A stretch of 64,000 bases of DNA from Saprospiraceae bacterium (GTDB taxonomy: Bacteria; Bacteroidota; Bacteroidia; Chitinophagales; Saprospiraceae). Position numbers and translations under genes: made by a program. The DNA lies in contig JADJLG010000001.1 of NCBI GenBank assembly GCA_016710235.1, positions 671,501 to 735,500 of the forward strand, written 5' to 3'. Shown piece by piece: positions 10,412-19,398 of this stretch. Under the pieces are notes generated by a model. The model was not told the origin of the DNA, did not search any database, and worked only from the letters and a program-made list of their open reading frames with translations. Numbering within the stretch: position 1 is the stretch's first letter; each line of letters opens with the position of its first letter.

Positions 10412-11011
10412 TTAGGCTAATTTTTTTAGTGAAAACTTGAGGATTTCTTCAACAGAACCTGCTTGATCAATCACGGTGGAGTTTGCCTGAAAAACTTTAT
10501 CAATTTGAAGGCGGTTAAAACCTAAAGACAACAATGCGGATATGGCTTCCGCCCGCTTAGTTGAATCTGTGCTTAGCAATTTTCCTGTAAGCGCCTCTCC
10601 GGAACTTTCCTTGATGGCTTTGTCTTTGAGATCAATGATGATTCGTTGGGCTGTTTTTGGACCTATGCCTTTTATCCTTTGGAAAAGTTGAACATTTCCG
10701 CTAGCCAGAGCATCTTTGACAGCTATTGGTTCTAGCGAAGACAAAATCAGTCTTGCAGCAGTTGGCCCGACGCCACTTACTGAAATTAGCATATCAAATA
10801 AGGCCCTTTCATCTTTCGTCCAAAAACCATATAACAGCTGTTCTCCCCCTTCCCTGACTATAAATGAAGTATATAACTTAACTTCACGATGATCCGCTAT
10901 TGAAGTAAAAGTGTTTAAGCTGATATGGATATGATAGCCAATTCCCGAACATTCAAGGATGACATGTGTCGGACTAATTTCCTCAATTTTGCCTTTGACA
11001 GTGCTAATCAT
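10412..11011 (-). CDS. ruvA: Holliday junction branch-migration subunit RuvA
   Basis: A protein of 199 residues, normal for the family. The N-terminal OB fold starts MISTVKGKIEEISPTHVILE. Two helix-hairpin-helix DNA-binding motifs follow (VSGVGPTAA about 78-86 and IKGIGPKTAQ about 113-122). The C-terminal RuvB-contacting domain contains AISALLSLGFNRLQ. RuvA tetramers hold the four-way junction while RuvB drives branch migration. The gene precedes sprA on the same strand and probably shares its transcript. Confidence 0.95.
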   Translation of the reverse strand: MISTVKGKIEEISPTHVILECSGIGYHIHISLNTFTSIADHREVKLYTSFIVREGGEQLLYGFWTKDERALFDMLISVSGVGPTAARLILSSLEPIAVKDALASGNVQLFQRIKGIGPKTAQRIIIDLKDKAIKESSGEALTGKLLSTDSTKRAEAISALLSLGFNRLQIDKVFQANSTVIDQAGSVEEILKFSLKKLA

Positions 11012-11120
11012 ATGCGAAGACTGTTGGCGTAAAGGTAAGAAGAACTAGGATAATCTCATTCTGCAATCCAAAAAGCTGAAAGATTGAATCGTAACAACAA
11101 AAAAAAAGCGAAAAAGCATT

Positions 11121-11429
11121 TCAACTCACGCTCAAATACTTTTTCACTTTGAATAGCTCTTTTCCCCATAAGTAGAGGATAAGTGGTATAACCAAGACCA
11201 CCAGCTTGTTGTATTGCATGGCCATATCGAACTCAAGATGAATAAAATGCATCACTGCTCGAGTTATCCCACATCCAATACAACTTCTGTCAAATAAAAT
11301 TTTTGACAAACACAACTCTATAGTTGAGTGGTCAAAAAAATCTGCAGGTAAAATAAACAAGACCACTGGTCCTATGAGGAGGAAGCCTAAATAAAACCAG
11401 TAAAGATTTCGTTTGATACCTTCTTGCAA
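11121..11429 (-). CDS. DUF2752 small membrane protein
   Basis: A protein of 102 residues with a hydrophobic N-terminal segment, then CIGCGITRAV (Cys50 and Cys53 in a CxGCGxTR motif), then a second hydrophobic stretch ending in a basic tail. The CxGCGxTRA motif defines DUF2752, a widespread membrane family of unknown function. The start is a TTG at 11429, four bases after the stop of the YqaE-like gene upstream, so the two form an operon. The paired cysteines suggest redox or metal chemistry, but nothing here proves it. Confidence 0.8.
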   Translation of the reverse strand: MQEGIKRNLYWFYLGFLLIGPVVLFILPADFFDHSTIELCLSKILFDRSCIGCGITRAVMHFIHLEFDMAMQYNKLVVLVIPLILYLWGKELFKVKKYLSVS

Positions 11430-11433
11430 ATTT

Positions 11434-11820
11434 TTACTTGATTACTGTAATCAAAGCGTGAATTACGCCTGGTATTCCACAAAGCAGAGTCAAAATAAGG
11501 TTTAACCAACACTGTCCATTCCACTCGTCATAATACATGTATACAGCCAATGGCGGAAGTAACAGAGCTAAAACGATCAAAAGAACTTTATCATCTGATC
11601 CGCCCTGAGCCTCAAGAGGTAGGGATTGTTTTCCGTACAAAATGTTAGGGTCCGTGACCGTAATAGTTTGTCCGGCAGTAATGGATGCAGACTGTAATTC
11701 TGTTTTGACAGTCTTCTTACCAGGATAAGCGGCAAAAGACTCATTCGGAATACCTATGGCTAGAACAGCCACAAATAAGCAAAGTGCACTTAGAGAAAGT
11801 AGGTTTGAAAAGTTTTTCAT
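11434..11820 (-). CDS. YqaE/Pmp3-family membrane protein
   Basis: A protein of 128 residues. A signal peptide (MKNFSNLLSLSALCLF, cleavage near SFAAYP) precedes a short linker. The C-terminal half is the Pmp3/YqaE double-helix module: LLPPLAVYMYYDEWNGQCW followed by LILTLLCGIPGVIHALITV. Members are small membrane proteins linked to ion leakage and stress in other organisms, but the role in Bacteroidota is not established. It lies directly upstream of the DUF2752 gene, and I infer an operon. Confidence 0.8.
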   Translation of the reverse strand: MKNFSNLLSLSALCLFVAVLAIGIPNESFAAYPGKKTVKTELQSASITAGQTITVTDPNILYGKQSLPLEAQGGSDDKVLLIVLALLLPPLAVYMYYDEWNGQCWLNLILTLLCGIPGVIHALITVIK

Positions 11821-11852
11821 ATTGAACTAATTTTGCGTCAAATATCTAAATA

Positions 11853-12752
11853 ATGACTTATTTAACAAAATCTTTTGTTAATTTAATATTTTTAATATCC
11901 TTTAGTTTTTCAGCAGTTTGGTTAAATGCTCAAGATGTAGAATTGACGGGAGCCATATTAATTGGCAGAACGGAGGCTAGCTCGTATTCCATTACTTACC
12001 AAATGTTTGGAGAAAAAATTGTAGGCTATTCCATTTCTGACATCAATGGACCCGACGAGACCAAAGCAAAGATTGTAGGAAAGTATTCAAAGAAAACTAA
12101 AATATTTCAATTTGAGGAAACGGAGATATTGTTTACAAAATCTCTGACTCCAATAAGTGAGTTTTGCCTCATGAAAGTCAATGGCACTTTAGACAAGAAG
12201 CTTGGTAAACCATTTTTTCAGGGTGATTTTACGGCAGAAAATAAAGACCGCCAGACTCAGAGTTGTGAAGGAGGGACTATCATCATGAGTACACCAAAAG
12301 CTATTTATGAAGTAGCATCCAAGGTAGCTAAGAACCTCCCCTCCAACTCTATCCCGGATTCGATTTCAGCAGAATTGGGTGAAAAATTGAATGAACTCAA
12401 AGCCGTTGATCAGGTTAAAAGAATTTCAACAAATGAAACCGTTTCATTCAAATGGAAATCTGATTCCATCAGGATTCAAATTTGGGATGAAAAACTGGAA
12501 GATGGAGATAAAGTCAGGGTATTGAAAAATAATGAAGTGTGGATATCCGATTTGCGGATTAGTAATGCGCCCCAGATAATCTCAGTTCCCATTGAAAAAT
12601 CTTCAGCTGTTGATATCGCAATAAGTGCAATTTCTGAAGGTAAATATCCTCCCTGTACTGTGAAAGCCTTGCTATTGGATAAAAATGAGAGCCAACTTCT
12701 CTTGGTGCAACTTAAACTGGGCGAAACTGCCTTTATCAAGATAAAACGATAG
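11853..12752 (+). CDS. secreted protein of unknown function
   Basis: I do not recognise this protein of 299 residues. The N-terminus is a clear signal peptide (hydrophobic FVNLIFLISFSFSAVWLNAQ, cleavage after NAQ). The mature part is beta-rich and may hold two domains. The first, about 25-145, contains a few cysteines (SEFCLMK, QSCEGG). The second, about 190-299, has alternating hydrophobic strands such as IRIQIWDEKLEDGDKVRVL and resembles an Ig-like or C2-like sandwich. There is no T9SS tail. It is divergent from the YqaE-like gene (32 bases between starts) and convergent with the DUF2007 gene. It is probably periplasmic or surface-associated. Confidence 0.65.
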   Translation: MTYLTKSFVNLIFLISFSFSAVWLNAQDVELTGAILIGRTEASSYSITYQMFGEKIVGYSISDINGPDETKAKIVGKYSKKTKIFQFEETEILFTKSLTPISEFCLMKVNGTLDKKLGKPFFQGDFTAENKDRQTQSCEGGTIIMSTPKAIYEVASKVAKNLPSNSIPDSISAELGEKLNELKAVDQVKRISTNETVSFKWKSDSIRIQIWDEKLEDGDKVRVLKNNEVWISDLRISNAPQIISVPIEKSSAVDIAISAISEGKYPPCTVKALLLDKNESQLLLVQLKLGETAFIKIKR

Positions 12753-12777
12753 ATTTCTGATTGACTACCCTCTATTT

Positions 12778-13449
12778 TTAAATTGAAGACGCTTCGTAAT
12801 TTATAAAGTATTGCACCATTAAATATGTAAGAACAATTGCGGAGATAATCATTATCCAAAAACCATGCTTTCTCGCTTTCTCTTCATACCTGTAAACCCG
12901 CTCTCCATCAGGCAAATCTCTTTTGGTGTAATATAAGTTTGCTCCTAATACCAAACCTAACAATCCCCCAGCAGCAGCAAGGATATACCCAAAAACAATC
13001 CACCAGGTAGGATCTGACTTTTCATTGACGATTGCTAGTTCACGCTCTTCTTTTACTTGCTCTATATGTGCATCATCCAATGGTACATTGCGAGATTTCA
13101 GGAGTTTTCTTGCAAGCAAGGCGTCCACATCTCCCCATTCTTCCGGTCGGTACAGGATATCTAATAACTCCTTGTCGCTGAAAGAGTATAAATAATAGTC
13201 ATTGGGAAGCAGATCTAGTCTGTTTTCAAGGTCTTTGTTGATCAACTCATGAATTCGGTCTATGTCGGATAGCTTAACAAGGAGTAGAAATCCTCCCGGA
13301 ATCTCAGTTTGTGCAAAACTTGGGTCAAAAATGCCCTCAACTTCTTCTAACTTGTATTCTATATCATTGTCTTTCAACAACTCTACAAGTTCGGCACTGT
13401 CTTCTTCATGTTGGAATGCCCTAAAGTGAATGAGTTCATTTTCTTCCAT
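12778..13449 (-). CDS. DUF2007-type putative signal-transducing membrane protein
   Basis: A protein of 223 residues. The N-terminus (about 7-70) looks like the ferredoxin-like DUF2007 module: FRAFQHEEDSAELVELLKDN followed by LLLVKLSDIDRIHELI. A linker contains an E/D-rich helical segment. Two transmembrane helices close the chain (about 148-170 and 198-216), separated by a basic loop. DUF2007 proteins are annotated as putative signal transducers, with no proven partner. The gene starts 66 bases after the stop of uvrB on the same strand and is probably read through from it. Confidence 0.7.
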   Translation of the reverse strand: MEENELIHFRAFQHEEDSAELVELLKDNDIEYKLEEVEGIFDPSFAQTEIPGGFLLLVKLSDIDRIHELINKDLENRLDLLPNDYYLYSFSDKELLDILYRPEEWGDVDALLARKLLKSRNVPLDDAHIEQVKEERELAIVNEKSDPTWWIVFGYILAAAGGLLGLVLGANLYYTKRDLPDGERVYRYEEKARKHGFWIMIISAIVLTYLMVQYFINYEASSI

Positions 13450-13515
13450 TTCAGTCTCCTTTATTTTTCCAAAAATAACAATAAATTGCCGATCGCTCCA
13501 GCTTCAGAACTAAAA

Positions 13516-15534
13516 TTACTGCTTGAGTTGTTTTTTGATCTCAGCAATCTCGTCGCGATATCTTGCCGCAGAAATAAAATCAAGCTCTTTTGCTGAATCT
13601 CTCATCTTTTTGTCTGTCTCGATGAGTAATTTCTGCAATTGTTCAGCATTCATATAGCTGATTATAGGATCAGCAGCAAGCGATTGATCATCTTTTTCGA
13701 CATAGTAATCCTTCGGTCTGGCTCTTGAATCCAGAATACTGCTTTTCTGCATGATTTCTTCTTTGGTCTTACTCAGTGTAACAGGCACAATACCATGCAA
13801 ATCATTATATGCCATTTGTTTGGCACGTCGCCTGTTGGTCTCATCGATGGTTTTTTGCATTGAATCTGTGACTTTGTCTGCATAAAAGATAACCAATCCA
13901 TTCGCGTTCCTTGCCGCCCGCCCTGCAGTCTGCGTTAGTGACCGGTCATTTCTCAAAAATCCCTCTTTATCAGCATCCAGAATTGCAACCAATGAAACCT
14001 CGGGCATATCCAAACCTTCACGCAACAGGTTGACACCCACTAGAACATCAAACAAACCCATTCTTAGGTCTCTGATGATTTCGACCCGCTCCATAGTATC
14101 AATTTCTGAATGCAGGTATTTACATTTGATAGCCAGTTGCTGAAAATACTTTGCCAGTTCCTCTGACATCCTCTTCGTCAAAGTGGTGACCAGTATCCTT
14201 TCTCCTTTGTCTTTTCTCTTTTGAATTTCTTCCAGTAAGTCATCAATCTGATGCAGCGATGGGCGAATTTCAATCGGAGGATCAAGTAAACCTGTCGGCC
14301 TGACAACTTGTTCTGCTACCACACCTTCTGTCTCGGATAATTCATATTCTCCGGGTGTTGCACTGACATACACTACCTGATTTATTAAACCATTGAATTC
14401 ATCAAAATTCAGAGGTCTGTTATCTAAAGCTGATGGCAATCTGAAGCCAAATTGGACCAGGTTGAGTTTTCTGGCTCGATCACCTCCCCACATCCCTCTT
14501 ATCTGAGGTAAGGTAACATGGCTTTCATCGATAAACATGAGATAATCATCAGGAAAATAGTCTAACAGGCAAAAGGGTCTGGTTCCAGGCACCCTCCCAT
14601 CAAAAAAGCGCGAGTAATTCTCAATTCCGCTGCAATATCCTAGTTCGCGAATCATCTCAAGATCAAATTGGACTCTTTCTTCGATACGTTTAGCCTCACT
14701 GTATTTCATCTCTTGTTCAAAATACTTCACTTGTGAACTAAGCTCATCTTCAATACTATATAATATTGACTTCAAACGGTCTTTTGGTGCGACATACAGG
14801 TTTGCTGGGAAAATAGCAGCAAAATCCAGGCTGGAGATCCTCTTGCCTGAAGGTGTTTCTAATTGCTCTATTTCTTCAATTTCATCACCAAAGAACCTGA
14901 TTCGATATCCATAATCCACATAGGGCAGAAAAATATCCACTGTGTCTCCACGCACTCTGAATGTCCCTCGGGTCCACTCAGTTTCTGTCCGATTGTACAA
15001 ACTATCTACCAATCTATAAAGAAATCCATTTCTACTTAGTGTCTGACCTTTTTGGATTCGAATAATGCCTTGTTTATAGTCTTCAGGATTGCCCATACCA
15101 TAAATGCAGGATACAGTAGCCACGATGATGATATCCCGCCTTCCGGAAAGTAGTGATGAGGTTGCTTTGAGCCTCAATTTGTCTACCTCTTCGTTGATTT
15201 GAAGGTCTTTTTCAATGAAAGTGTCCGTCACTGAAATATAAGCTTCCGGTTGATAGTAATCGTAATAAGAAACAAAGTATTCAACAGCATTATTGGGAAA
15301 AAACTCCTTGAATTCTCCATACAATTGAGCCGTTAATGTTTTATTGTGTGTCAATATCAGTGTTGGTCTATTGGTTTTAGCAATCACATTGGCCATGGTA
15401 AAGGTTTTACCAGATCCGGTGACCCCCAGAAGTACCTGAGATTTTTCACCTTCAACGATCCCTGAACAAAGTTGATGGATTGCCTCGGGTTGGTCTCCTG
15501 CTGGTTTGTATGTTGATTCTAGTAAGAAAGACAT
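13516..15534 (-). CDS. uvrB: excinuclease ABC subunit UvrB
   Basis: A protein of 672 residues, full length. The Walker A motif GVTGSGKTFTMANV lies at about 37-50, the beta-hairpin region at YYDYYQPEAYI, the DEAD-like IDESHVTLPQ, the helicase motif VVYVSATPGEYE, motif VI QTAGRAARN, and a C-terminal UVR motif (KELDFISAARYRDEIAEIKK) that binds UvrC. UvrB is the damage-verifying helicase of nucleotide excision repair. It starts at an ATG at 15534 and diverges from the alpha/beta hydrolase gene on the plus strand. Confidence 0.97.
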   Translation of the reverse strand: MSFLLESTYKPAGDQPEAIHQLCSGIVEGEKSQVLLGVTGSGKTFTMANVIAKTNRPTLILTHNKTLTAQLYGEFKEFFPNNAVEYFVSYYDYYQPEAYISVTDTFIEKDLQINEEVDKLRLKATSSLLSGRRDIIIVATVSCIYGMGNPEDYKQGIIRIQKGQTLSRNGFLYRLVDSLYNRTETEWTRGTFRVRGDTVDIFLPYVDYGYRIRFFGDEIEEIEQLETPSGKRISSLDFAAIFPANLYVAPKDRLKSILYSIEDELSSQVKYFEQEMKYSEAKRIEERVQFDLEMIRELGYCSGIENYSRFFDGRVPGTRPFCLLDYFPDDYLMFIDESHVTLPQIRGMWGGDRARKLNLVQFGFRLPSALDNRPLNFDEFNGLINQVVYVSATPGEYELSETEGVVAEQVVRPTGLLDPPIEIRPSLHQIDDLLEEIQKRKDKGERILVTTLTKRMSEELAKYFQQLAIKCKYLHSEIDTMERVEIIRDLRMGLFDVLVGVNLLREGLDMPEVSLVAILDADKEGFLRNDRSLTQTAGRAARNANGLVIFYADKVTDSMQKTIDETNRRRAKQMAYNDLHGIVPVTLSKTKEEIMQKSSILDSRARPKDYYVEKDDQSLAADPIISYMNAEQLQKLLIETDKKMRDSAKELDFISAARYRDEIAEIKKQLKQ

Positions 15535-15673
15535 GCGAAATAGAATTTATTAGATTTACAGAGCTAAAGCCAAACCTTAAAAAACAGATTGCCCAAAGAA
15601 ATTGTTACAAACGAAAGCTTAATCACTGAATTTAAATTTTAAAATATATGGCACTCCTCCAGACAAAGGTCAG

Positions 15674-16405
15674 GTGATCATATTACATGGATTTCTGGGT
15701 TGTTTGGACAACTGGCAAAGCGTGGCAAAATCTCTTAGCGATCAATATCAGGTTTTTGTACCGGATTTACCAAATCATGGAAGATCTCCACATTCAAATC
15801 AATTCAATTTTAAGATTTTAGCCGAGGAAATATCTGCCTTCATCCGAAGTCATATGGATGTTCCGATAAACGCTATTGGTCACTCAATGGGTGGAAAGAT
15901 TTTATTGGAGATAGTAAATTCTCAGCCAGAGATCTTTCAAAAAATGGTCATTGCTGATATTGGCACAAAAAGCTATCCACCTGAACAATCAGCAATGATG
16001 GTTGACCTGCTTCAAATGCCAATCTCACAATTTAAATCCAGATCAGAAGCTGTAGATTATCTCACCAATCTTGGTTATAACGCTTCATTCGTACTCTTCC
16101 TGATGAAAAATCTGGATAGAAGTGATCAGCAGGAATTTAAATGGAAAGCAAATATTCCGGTTCTAACCGAGAATTATTTTGAGATTCTCAAGTCAGTAGA
16201 ACCGTCCAAGCCAATTCATATCCCAATCCTCTTTGTAAGAGGTTCTGAATCCCATTATATCACAAGCGGAGATCAGGTTCAATTGGAAGTACAATATCAA
16301 AAAGCTCTCTTTCATACGATCGACCATGCAGGCCACTGGGTACATGCAGATCAACCCGATGAGTTCGTTAGAACCGTAAGAGATTTTTTTAATTCACATA
16401 ACTAA
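15674..16405 (+). CDS. alpha/beta hydrolase (YbfF-like esterase)
   Basis: The body is a compact alpha/beta hydrolase with the HGFLG oxyanion region, the nucleophile elbow GHSMGGK (Ser) and the catalytic His in DHAGHWVHADQPDEF. The closest family type is the YbfF/EST esterases acting on small acyl esters. The first standard start is the GTG at 15674, but this removes the first strand. The frame stays open back to a TAA at 15620 and encodes a fitting N-terminus (LNLNFKIYGTPPDKGQV), so translation may begin at the CTG at 15626. The ATG at 15648 is out of frame and soon stops. The gene is divergent from uvrB and is followed by the S41 protease gene. Confidence 0.85.
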   Translation: MIILHGFLGCLDNWQSVAKSLSDQYQVFVPDLPNHGRSPHSNQFNFKILAEEISAFIRSHMDVPINAIGHSMGGKILLEIVNSQPEIFQKMVIADIGTKSYPPEQSAMMVDLLQMPISQFKSRSEAVDYLTNLGYNASFVLFLMKNLDRSDQQEFKWKANIPVLTENYFEILKSVEPSKPIHIPILFVRGSESHYITSGDQVQLEVQYQKALFHTIDHAGHWVHADQPDEFVRTVRDFFNSHN

Positions 16406-16461
16406 ATGGTTCGGGTTGGCGTTTTAAGCATTACAAATCCAATTATAAGCGTTTGATCTAC

Positions 16462-18090
16462 ATGTCAAAGAAATTTTTCATCCTACTCAGCACTGTTTTT
16501 TTGTTGATCGGAGCCAGTTCATTTTATTACGACAAATATTTTGAAATAACAAAAAATATTGAAATATTTGCTAATGTTTATAAGGAAATAAACAATAATT
16601 TTGTAGACGAAACCAATCCTTCGAAATTAATGAAAGTAGGGATTGATGCGATGCTTGCCTCACTTGATCCTTTTACGAATTATATTTCCGAAGCCCAAAT
16701 AGAAAACTATCGTCTGACAGTAGAAGGAAAGTACAACGGCATAGGTGCCAAGGCTAAAAAAATGGGAGATCACCTGACTATCACAGAAGTGTTCAAAGAC
16801 TACCCGGCATACAAAGCAGGTTTAAGGGCAGGAGATCAAATTTTGAAAGTCAACAATCAAGACGCAAAAGGCAAAGATAGCGAGGATCTCAACCATATCA
16901 TGAGAGGTATTCCCAAATCAGAAGTTGATGTGGAAATACTCAGACCAGGTTCAAGTCAATCTCAAAAATTTACTATCATCAGAGATGAAGTTAACATACC
17001 AAATGTGCCTTACTCATCTATACTGAGAGATTCCATTGCTTATATCAGCTTGACCACTTTCACAGACAATGCTGGAAAAAATGTCCAAGATGCCCTGAGA
17101 AAACTAAAAGCAGAAAATGCCAATATCAAAGGAGTGATCTTAGACCTGAGAGACAATGGTGGCGGCCTTTTGCATGAAGCCGTAAATGTATGTAATACTT
17201 TTGTTCCTGCCGGACAAACAATTGCCACCACGAGGTCAAAACAAAAGGAAAAGGACATGACTTACAAAACCCAAATGAATCCAGTGGACGAAAGTATGCC
17301 CGTTGCAGTTCTGATCAATAAAAACTCTGCATCCGCTTCAGAAATCGTAAGCGGCACCTTACAGGATTTAGACAGAGCAGTCATTTTAGGACAAATTTCA
17401 TATGGGAAAGGACTTGTGCAAAATACTCGTGATGTAGGGTATAATGCAATTGTTAAATTGACCATAGCTAAATATTACATACCCTCAGGTAGATGCATCC
17501 AAAGTGTGAAATATGAAAATGGAGAAGTCGTACATCTGCCGGATTCGTTGAGGACGCTCTTCAAAACGAAAAATGGAAGACCTGTATACGATGGAGGAGG
17601 AATTAAACCCGATATAGAAGTTCCAGAAGCAAATTTTCCTGAAATCGTACAAAAGATTGTAGATCAAGATTTTATATTCAATTATGTCACTCATTATTTA
17701 CTGAAGAATTCCGCACCGGAAAAACCTGAAAACTTTGAATTCAACCAGTTTAACGATTTTGTGGACTACTTGAAACAGAACAAATTCGATGATAAGTCAG
17801 ACGCCGAATCCAAATGGGCTGATTTTGAAAAAGAACTCAAGAAATCAGGACAATCATCAATGATAACACAAACTCAGACCATTAAAAATAATTTGGACCA
17901 GCTACAATGGCTACAAATTCAAGACAATAAAGATTTGATTTCCAATCTGATAGAAGAAGAGATTGCTTCTCGAACCGGTTATGAATCAGGAAGGTATGCA
18001 AAGAGACTTGGACAGGATAAATTGGTTGCTGAAGCCATCAGCACCCTGCTGTCCAATGAAAAAATGAAATCCATTCTTCATACTCCATGA
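16462..18090 (+). CDS. S41-family C-terminal processing peptidase (CtpA-like)
   Basis: A protein of 542 residues from the ATG at 16462 (a TTG nine bases upstream is possible). A single N-terminal membrane or signal segment (KKFFILLSTVFLLIGASS) targets it to the periplasm. A PDZ domain (VFKDYPAYKAGLRAGDQILK) precedes the S41 protease core. The Ser nucleophile is in NKNSASASEIVSG and the general base Lys is in ISYGKGLVQ, so the Ser-Lys dyad is intact. A C-terminal helical domain follows. It probably trims or degrades exported proteins. It overlaps tsaB by ATGA. Confidence 0.92.
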   Translation: MSKKFFILLSTVFLLIGASSFYYDKYFEITKNIEIFANVYKEINNNFVDETNPSKLMKVGIDAMLASLDPFTNYISEAQIENYRLTVEGKYNGIGAKAKKMGDHLTITEVFKDYPAYKAGLRAGDQILKVNNQDAKGKDSEDLNHIMRGIPKSEVDVEILRPGSSQSQKFTIIRDEVNIPNVPYSSILRDSIAYISLTTFTDNAGKNVQDALRKLKAENANIKGVILDLRDNGGGLLHEAVNVCNTFVPAGQTIATTRSKQKEKDMTYKTQMNPVDESMPVAVLINKNSASASEIVSGTLQDLDRAVILGQISYGKGLVQNTRDVGYNAIVKLTIAKYYIPSGRCIQSVKYENGEVVHLPDSLRTLFKTKNGRPVYDGGGIKPDIEVPEANFPEIVQKIVDQDFIFNYVTHYLLKNSAPEKPENFEFNQFNDFVDYLKQNKFDDKSDAESKWADFEKELKKSGQSSMITQTQTIKNNLDQLQWLQIQDNKDLISNLIEEEIASRTGYESGRYAKRLGQDKLVAEAISTLLSNEKMKSILHTP

Positions 18091-18812
18091 GCTTTTTGAA
18101 TCCTCAGACAACATCCCAACCGCCTATTTTAGCTATTGAGACTGCCACCGATTACTGCTCAATGGCATTGTGCAATAGAGATGGTATTTGGTTCAATAAA
18201 GAGGAATTGAAGGCTGACCCTGTACGTGTTTTGTCTGACTGGCTAGATAGACTAACAGCTGAGGCTGACCTTGGACTAGCTGATCTCAAAGCGATTGCAG
18301 TATCCATCGGTCCTGGTTCTTTTACCGGACTTAGAGCGGGAATCTCCTTTGCAAAAGGTCTTAGCTATGGATTGGATATCCCTATCTTGGGTATTTCATC
18401 ATTGGAAGGTATCGCACTAGGAATGCGGATGATCAATGCCGATTTTGACTATTATTTACCGATGATAGATGCCAGAAGAGACGAGGTTTATATGGCTGTT
18501 TACGATAGAGACGGTAAAAGCCTCAAAAAAGCTTTCAGCCATGACTTTTCCCTCACAGTCGAGATTCCTGATCTGGAAAGTGGAGCAAAGCTTGCTTTGG
18601 GCGGAAGCGGGGCAGCGAAAACTGAGATTTTTTTGAAAAATTATGAAACCACTTTGAGCGAAATCGTTTCACACGCCAGCTATATAGGAATCATAGGCAA
18701 AAAGAGGTATGAGACAAAAATTTGGGACGACAGATCGACTTTAGCACCTGATTATATTAAAGAACCTAACATTACAACAGCAAAAGTTAAAATATATAAA
18801 ACATTGAACTAA
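18087..18812 (+). CDS. tsaB: tRNA threonylcarbamoyladenosine biosynthesis protein TsaB
   Basis: A protein of 241 residues with the ASKHA-fold signature of TsaB: ILAIETATDYCSMAL near the N-terminus and IGPGSFTGLRAGISFAKGL about 75-93. TsaB is the non-catalytic partner of TsaD in the t6A37 modification of ANN-decoding tRNAs. The ATG at 18087 overlaps the stop of the S41 protease gene in ATGA, so the two are translationally coupled. The last third is typically variable. Confidence 0.93.
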   Translation: MSFLNPQTTSQPPILAIETATDYCSMALCNRDGIWFNKEELKADPVRVLSDWLDRLTAEADLGLADLKAIAVSIGPGSFTGLRAGISFAKGLSYGLDIPILGISSLEGIALGMRMINADFDYYLPMIDARRDEVYMAVYDRDGKSLKKAFSHDFSLTVEIPDLESGAKLALGGSGAAKTEIFLKNYETTLSEIVSHASYIGIIGKKRYETKIWDDRSTLAPDYIKEPNITTAKVKIYKTLN

Positions 18813-18829
18813 AAGGACCTTAGGAGAAT

Positions 18830-18845
18830 TTTTATATATATAAAA
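18830..18845. repeat. 16-bp AT-only palindrome, copy 1
   Basis: The sequence TTTTATATATATAAAA is a perfect palindrome in the gap between tsaB and the first ArsR gene. An identical copy lies at 63810-63825 at the start of the GHMP kinase gene. With no GC stem it is unlikely to be a terminator. Low complexity makes chance recurrence plausible. Confidence 0.5.
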
Positions 18846-18950
18846 GAAAAATATCAGTTTATCAAATAAGAAAAAAAGCTCCCAGCACAAAATTGGCACT
18901 GTTTTGGATTCATTTCAGCTCGTATTAGATCAACAAAAAAATTCCCGAAA

Positions 18951-19289
18951 ATGAGGAACAAAAAAAACGAAACGATTACGCTGAAGAAGGGGGGCAAGGA
19001 TATACAGCTCGACTATGCCGATTTAAGAAAGGCTGTGTTGGTTCTCCGCGCTGTCAATCACAAGCTGCGCCAGCGCGTCATTGACCTTTTGGAGGAAAAT
19101 GACACGATGACTGTCACTGACATTTACATTAAGTTGAGGTTAGAGCAATCCGTTGCATCTCAGCATCTGGCAATTTTGAGACGCGCAGGAGTGGTTGCTA
19201 CAGAGCGCCAAGGAAAATTCATCTATTACTCACTGGATCGTGATCGTTTGAACCAAATTTCCAAACTCGTGGAAGAACTCGCTGGCTAA
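18951..19289 (+). CDS. ArsR/SmtB-type winged-helix regulator, copy 1
   Basis: A protein of 112 residues. The winged helix-turn-helix is complete: LRAVNHKLRQRVIDLLEEN, then the recognition helix in LEQSVASQHLAILRRAGVV and the wing ATERQGKFIYYSLD. There are no cysteines, so the classic ArsR/SmtB metal site in alpha3 is absent and the inducer is unknown. The codons look richer in GC than in neighbouring genes, which could reflect high expression. It is the first of two paralogous regulators on this strand (see 19466-19783). Confidence 0.85.
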   Translation: MRNKKNETITLKKGGKDIQLDYADLRKAVLVLRAVNHKLRQRVIDLLEENDTMTVTDIYIKLRLEQSVASQHLAILRRAGVVATERQGKFIYYSLDRDRLNQISKLVEELAG

Positions 19290-19352
19290 ATTGTAAGTCC
19301 TTAAAAATCAATCTCTATCGTATTAAAAGCTTCTACACTACATTACTTCAAG

Positions 19353-19366
19353 TAAGTGACCACTTA
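19353..19366. promoter_or_regulatory. palindrome upstream of second ArsR gene
   Basis: TAAGTGACCACTTA has perfect 6-base arms around a 2-base centre. It lies about 100 bases before the ATG at 19466 and directly before a second inverted repeat and the promoter. It is a candidate operator for ArsR-type autoregulation. Which of the two regulators would bind cannot be told from the sequence. Confidence 0.45.
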
Positions 19367-19398
19367 ACAAATAAAAAAAATATTTAATATTTATTTGT
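19367..19398. promoter_or_regulatory. inverted repeat overlapping the -33 element
   Basis: ACAAATAAA at 19367-19375 is matched by TTTATTTGT at 19390-19398 with a 14-base AT-only spacer. The right arm contains the TTTG of the predicted -33 box, so a bound repressor would block sigma. It abuts the 14-base palindrome at 19353-19366. AT-richness makes a chance match possible. Confidence 0.4.

Noticed and set aside
12476..12859. minus-strand frame of 127 codons
   Set aside because: It overlaps the ends of two better-supported genes in other frames (the secreted protein and the DUF2007 gene).
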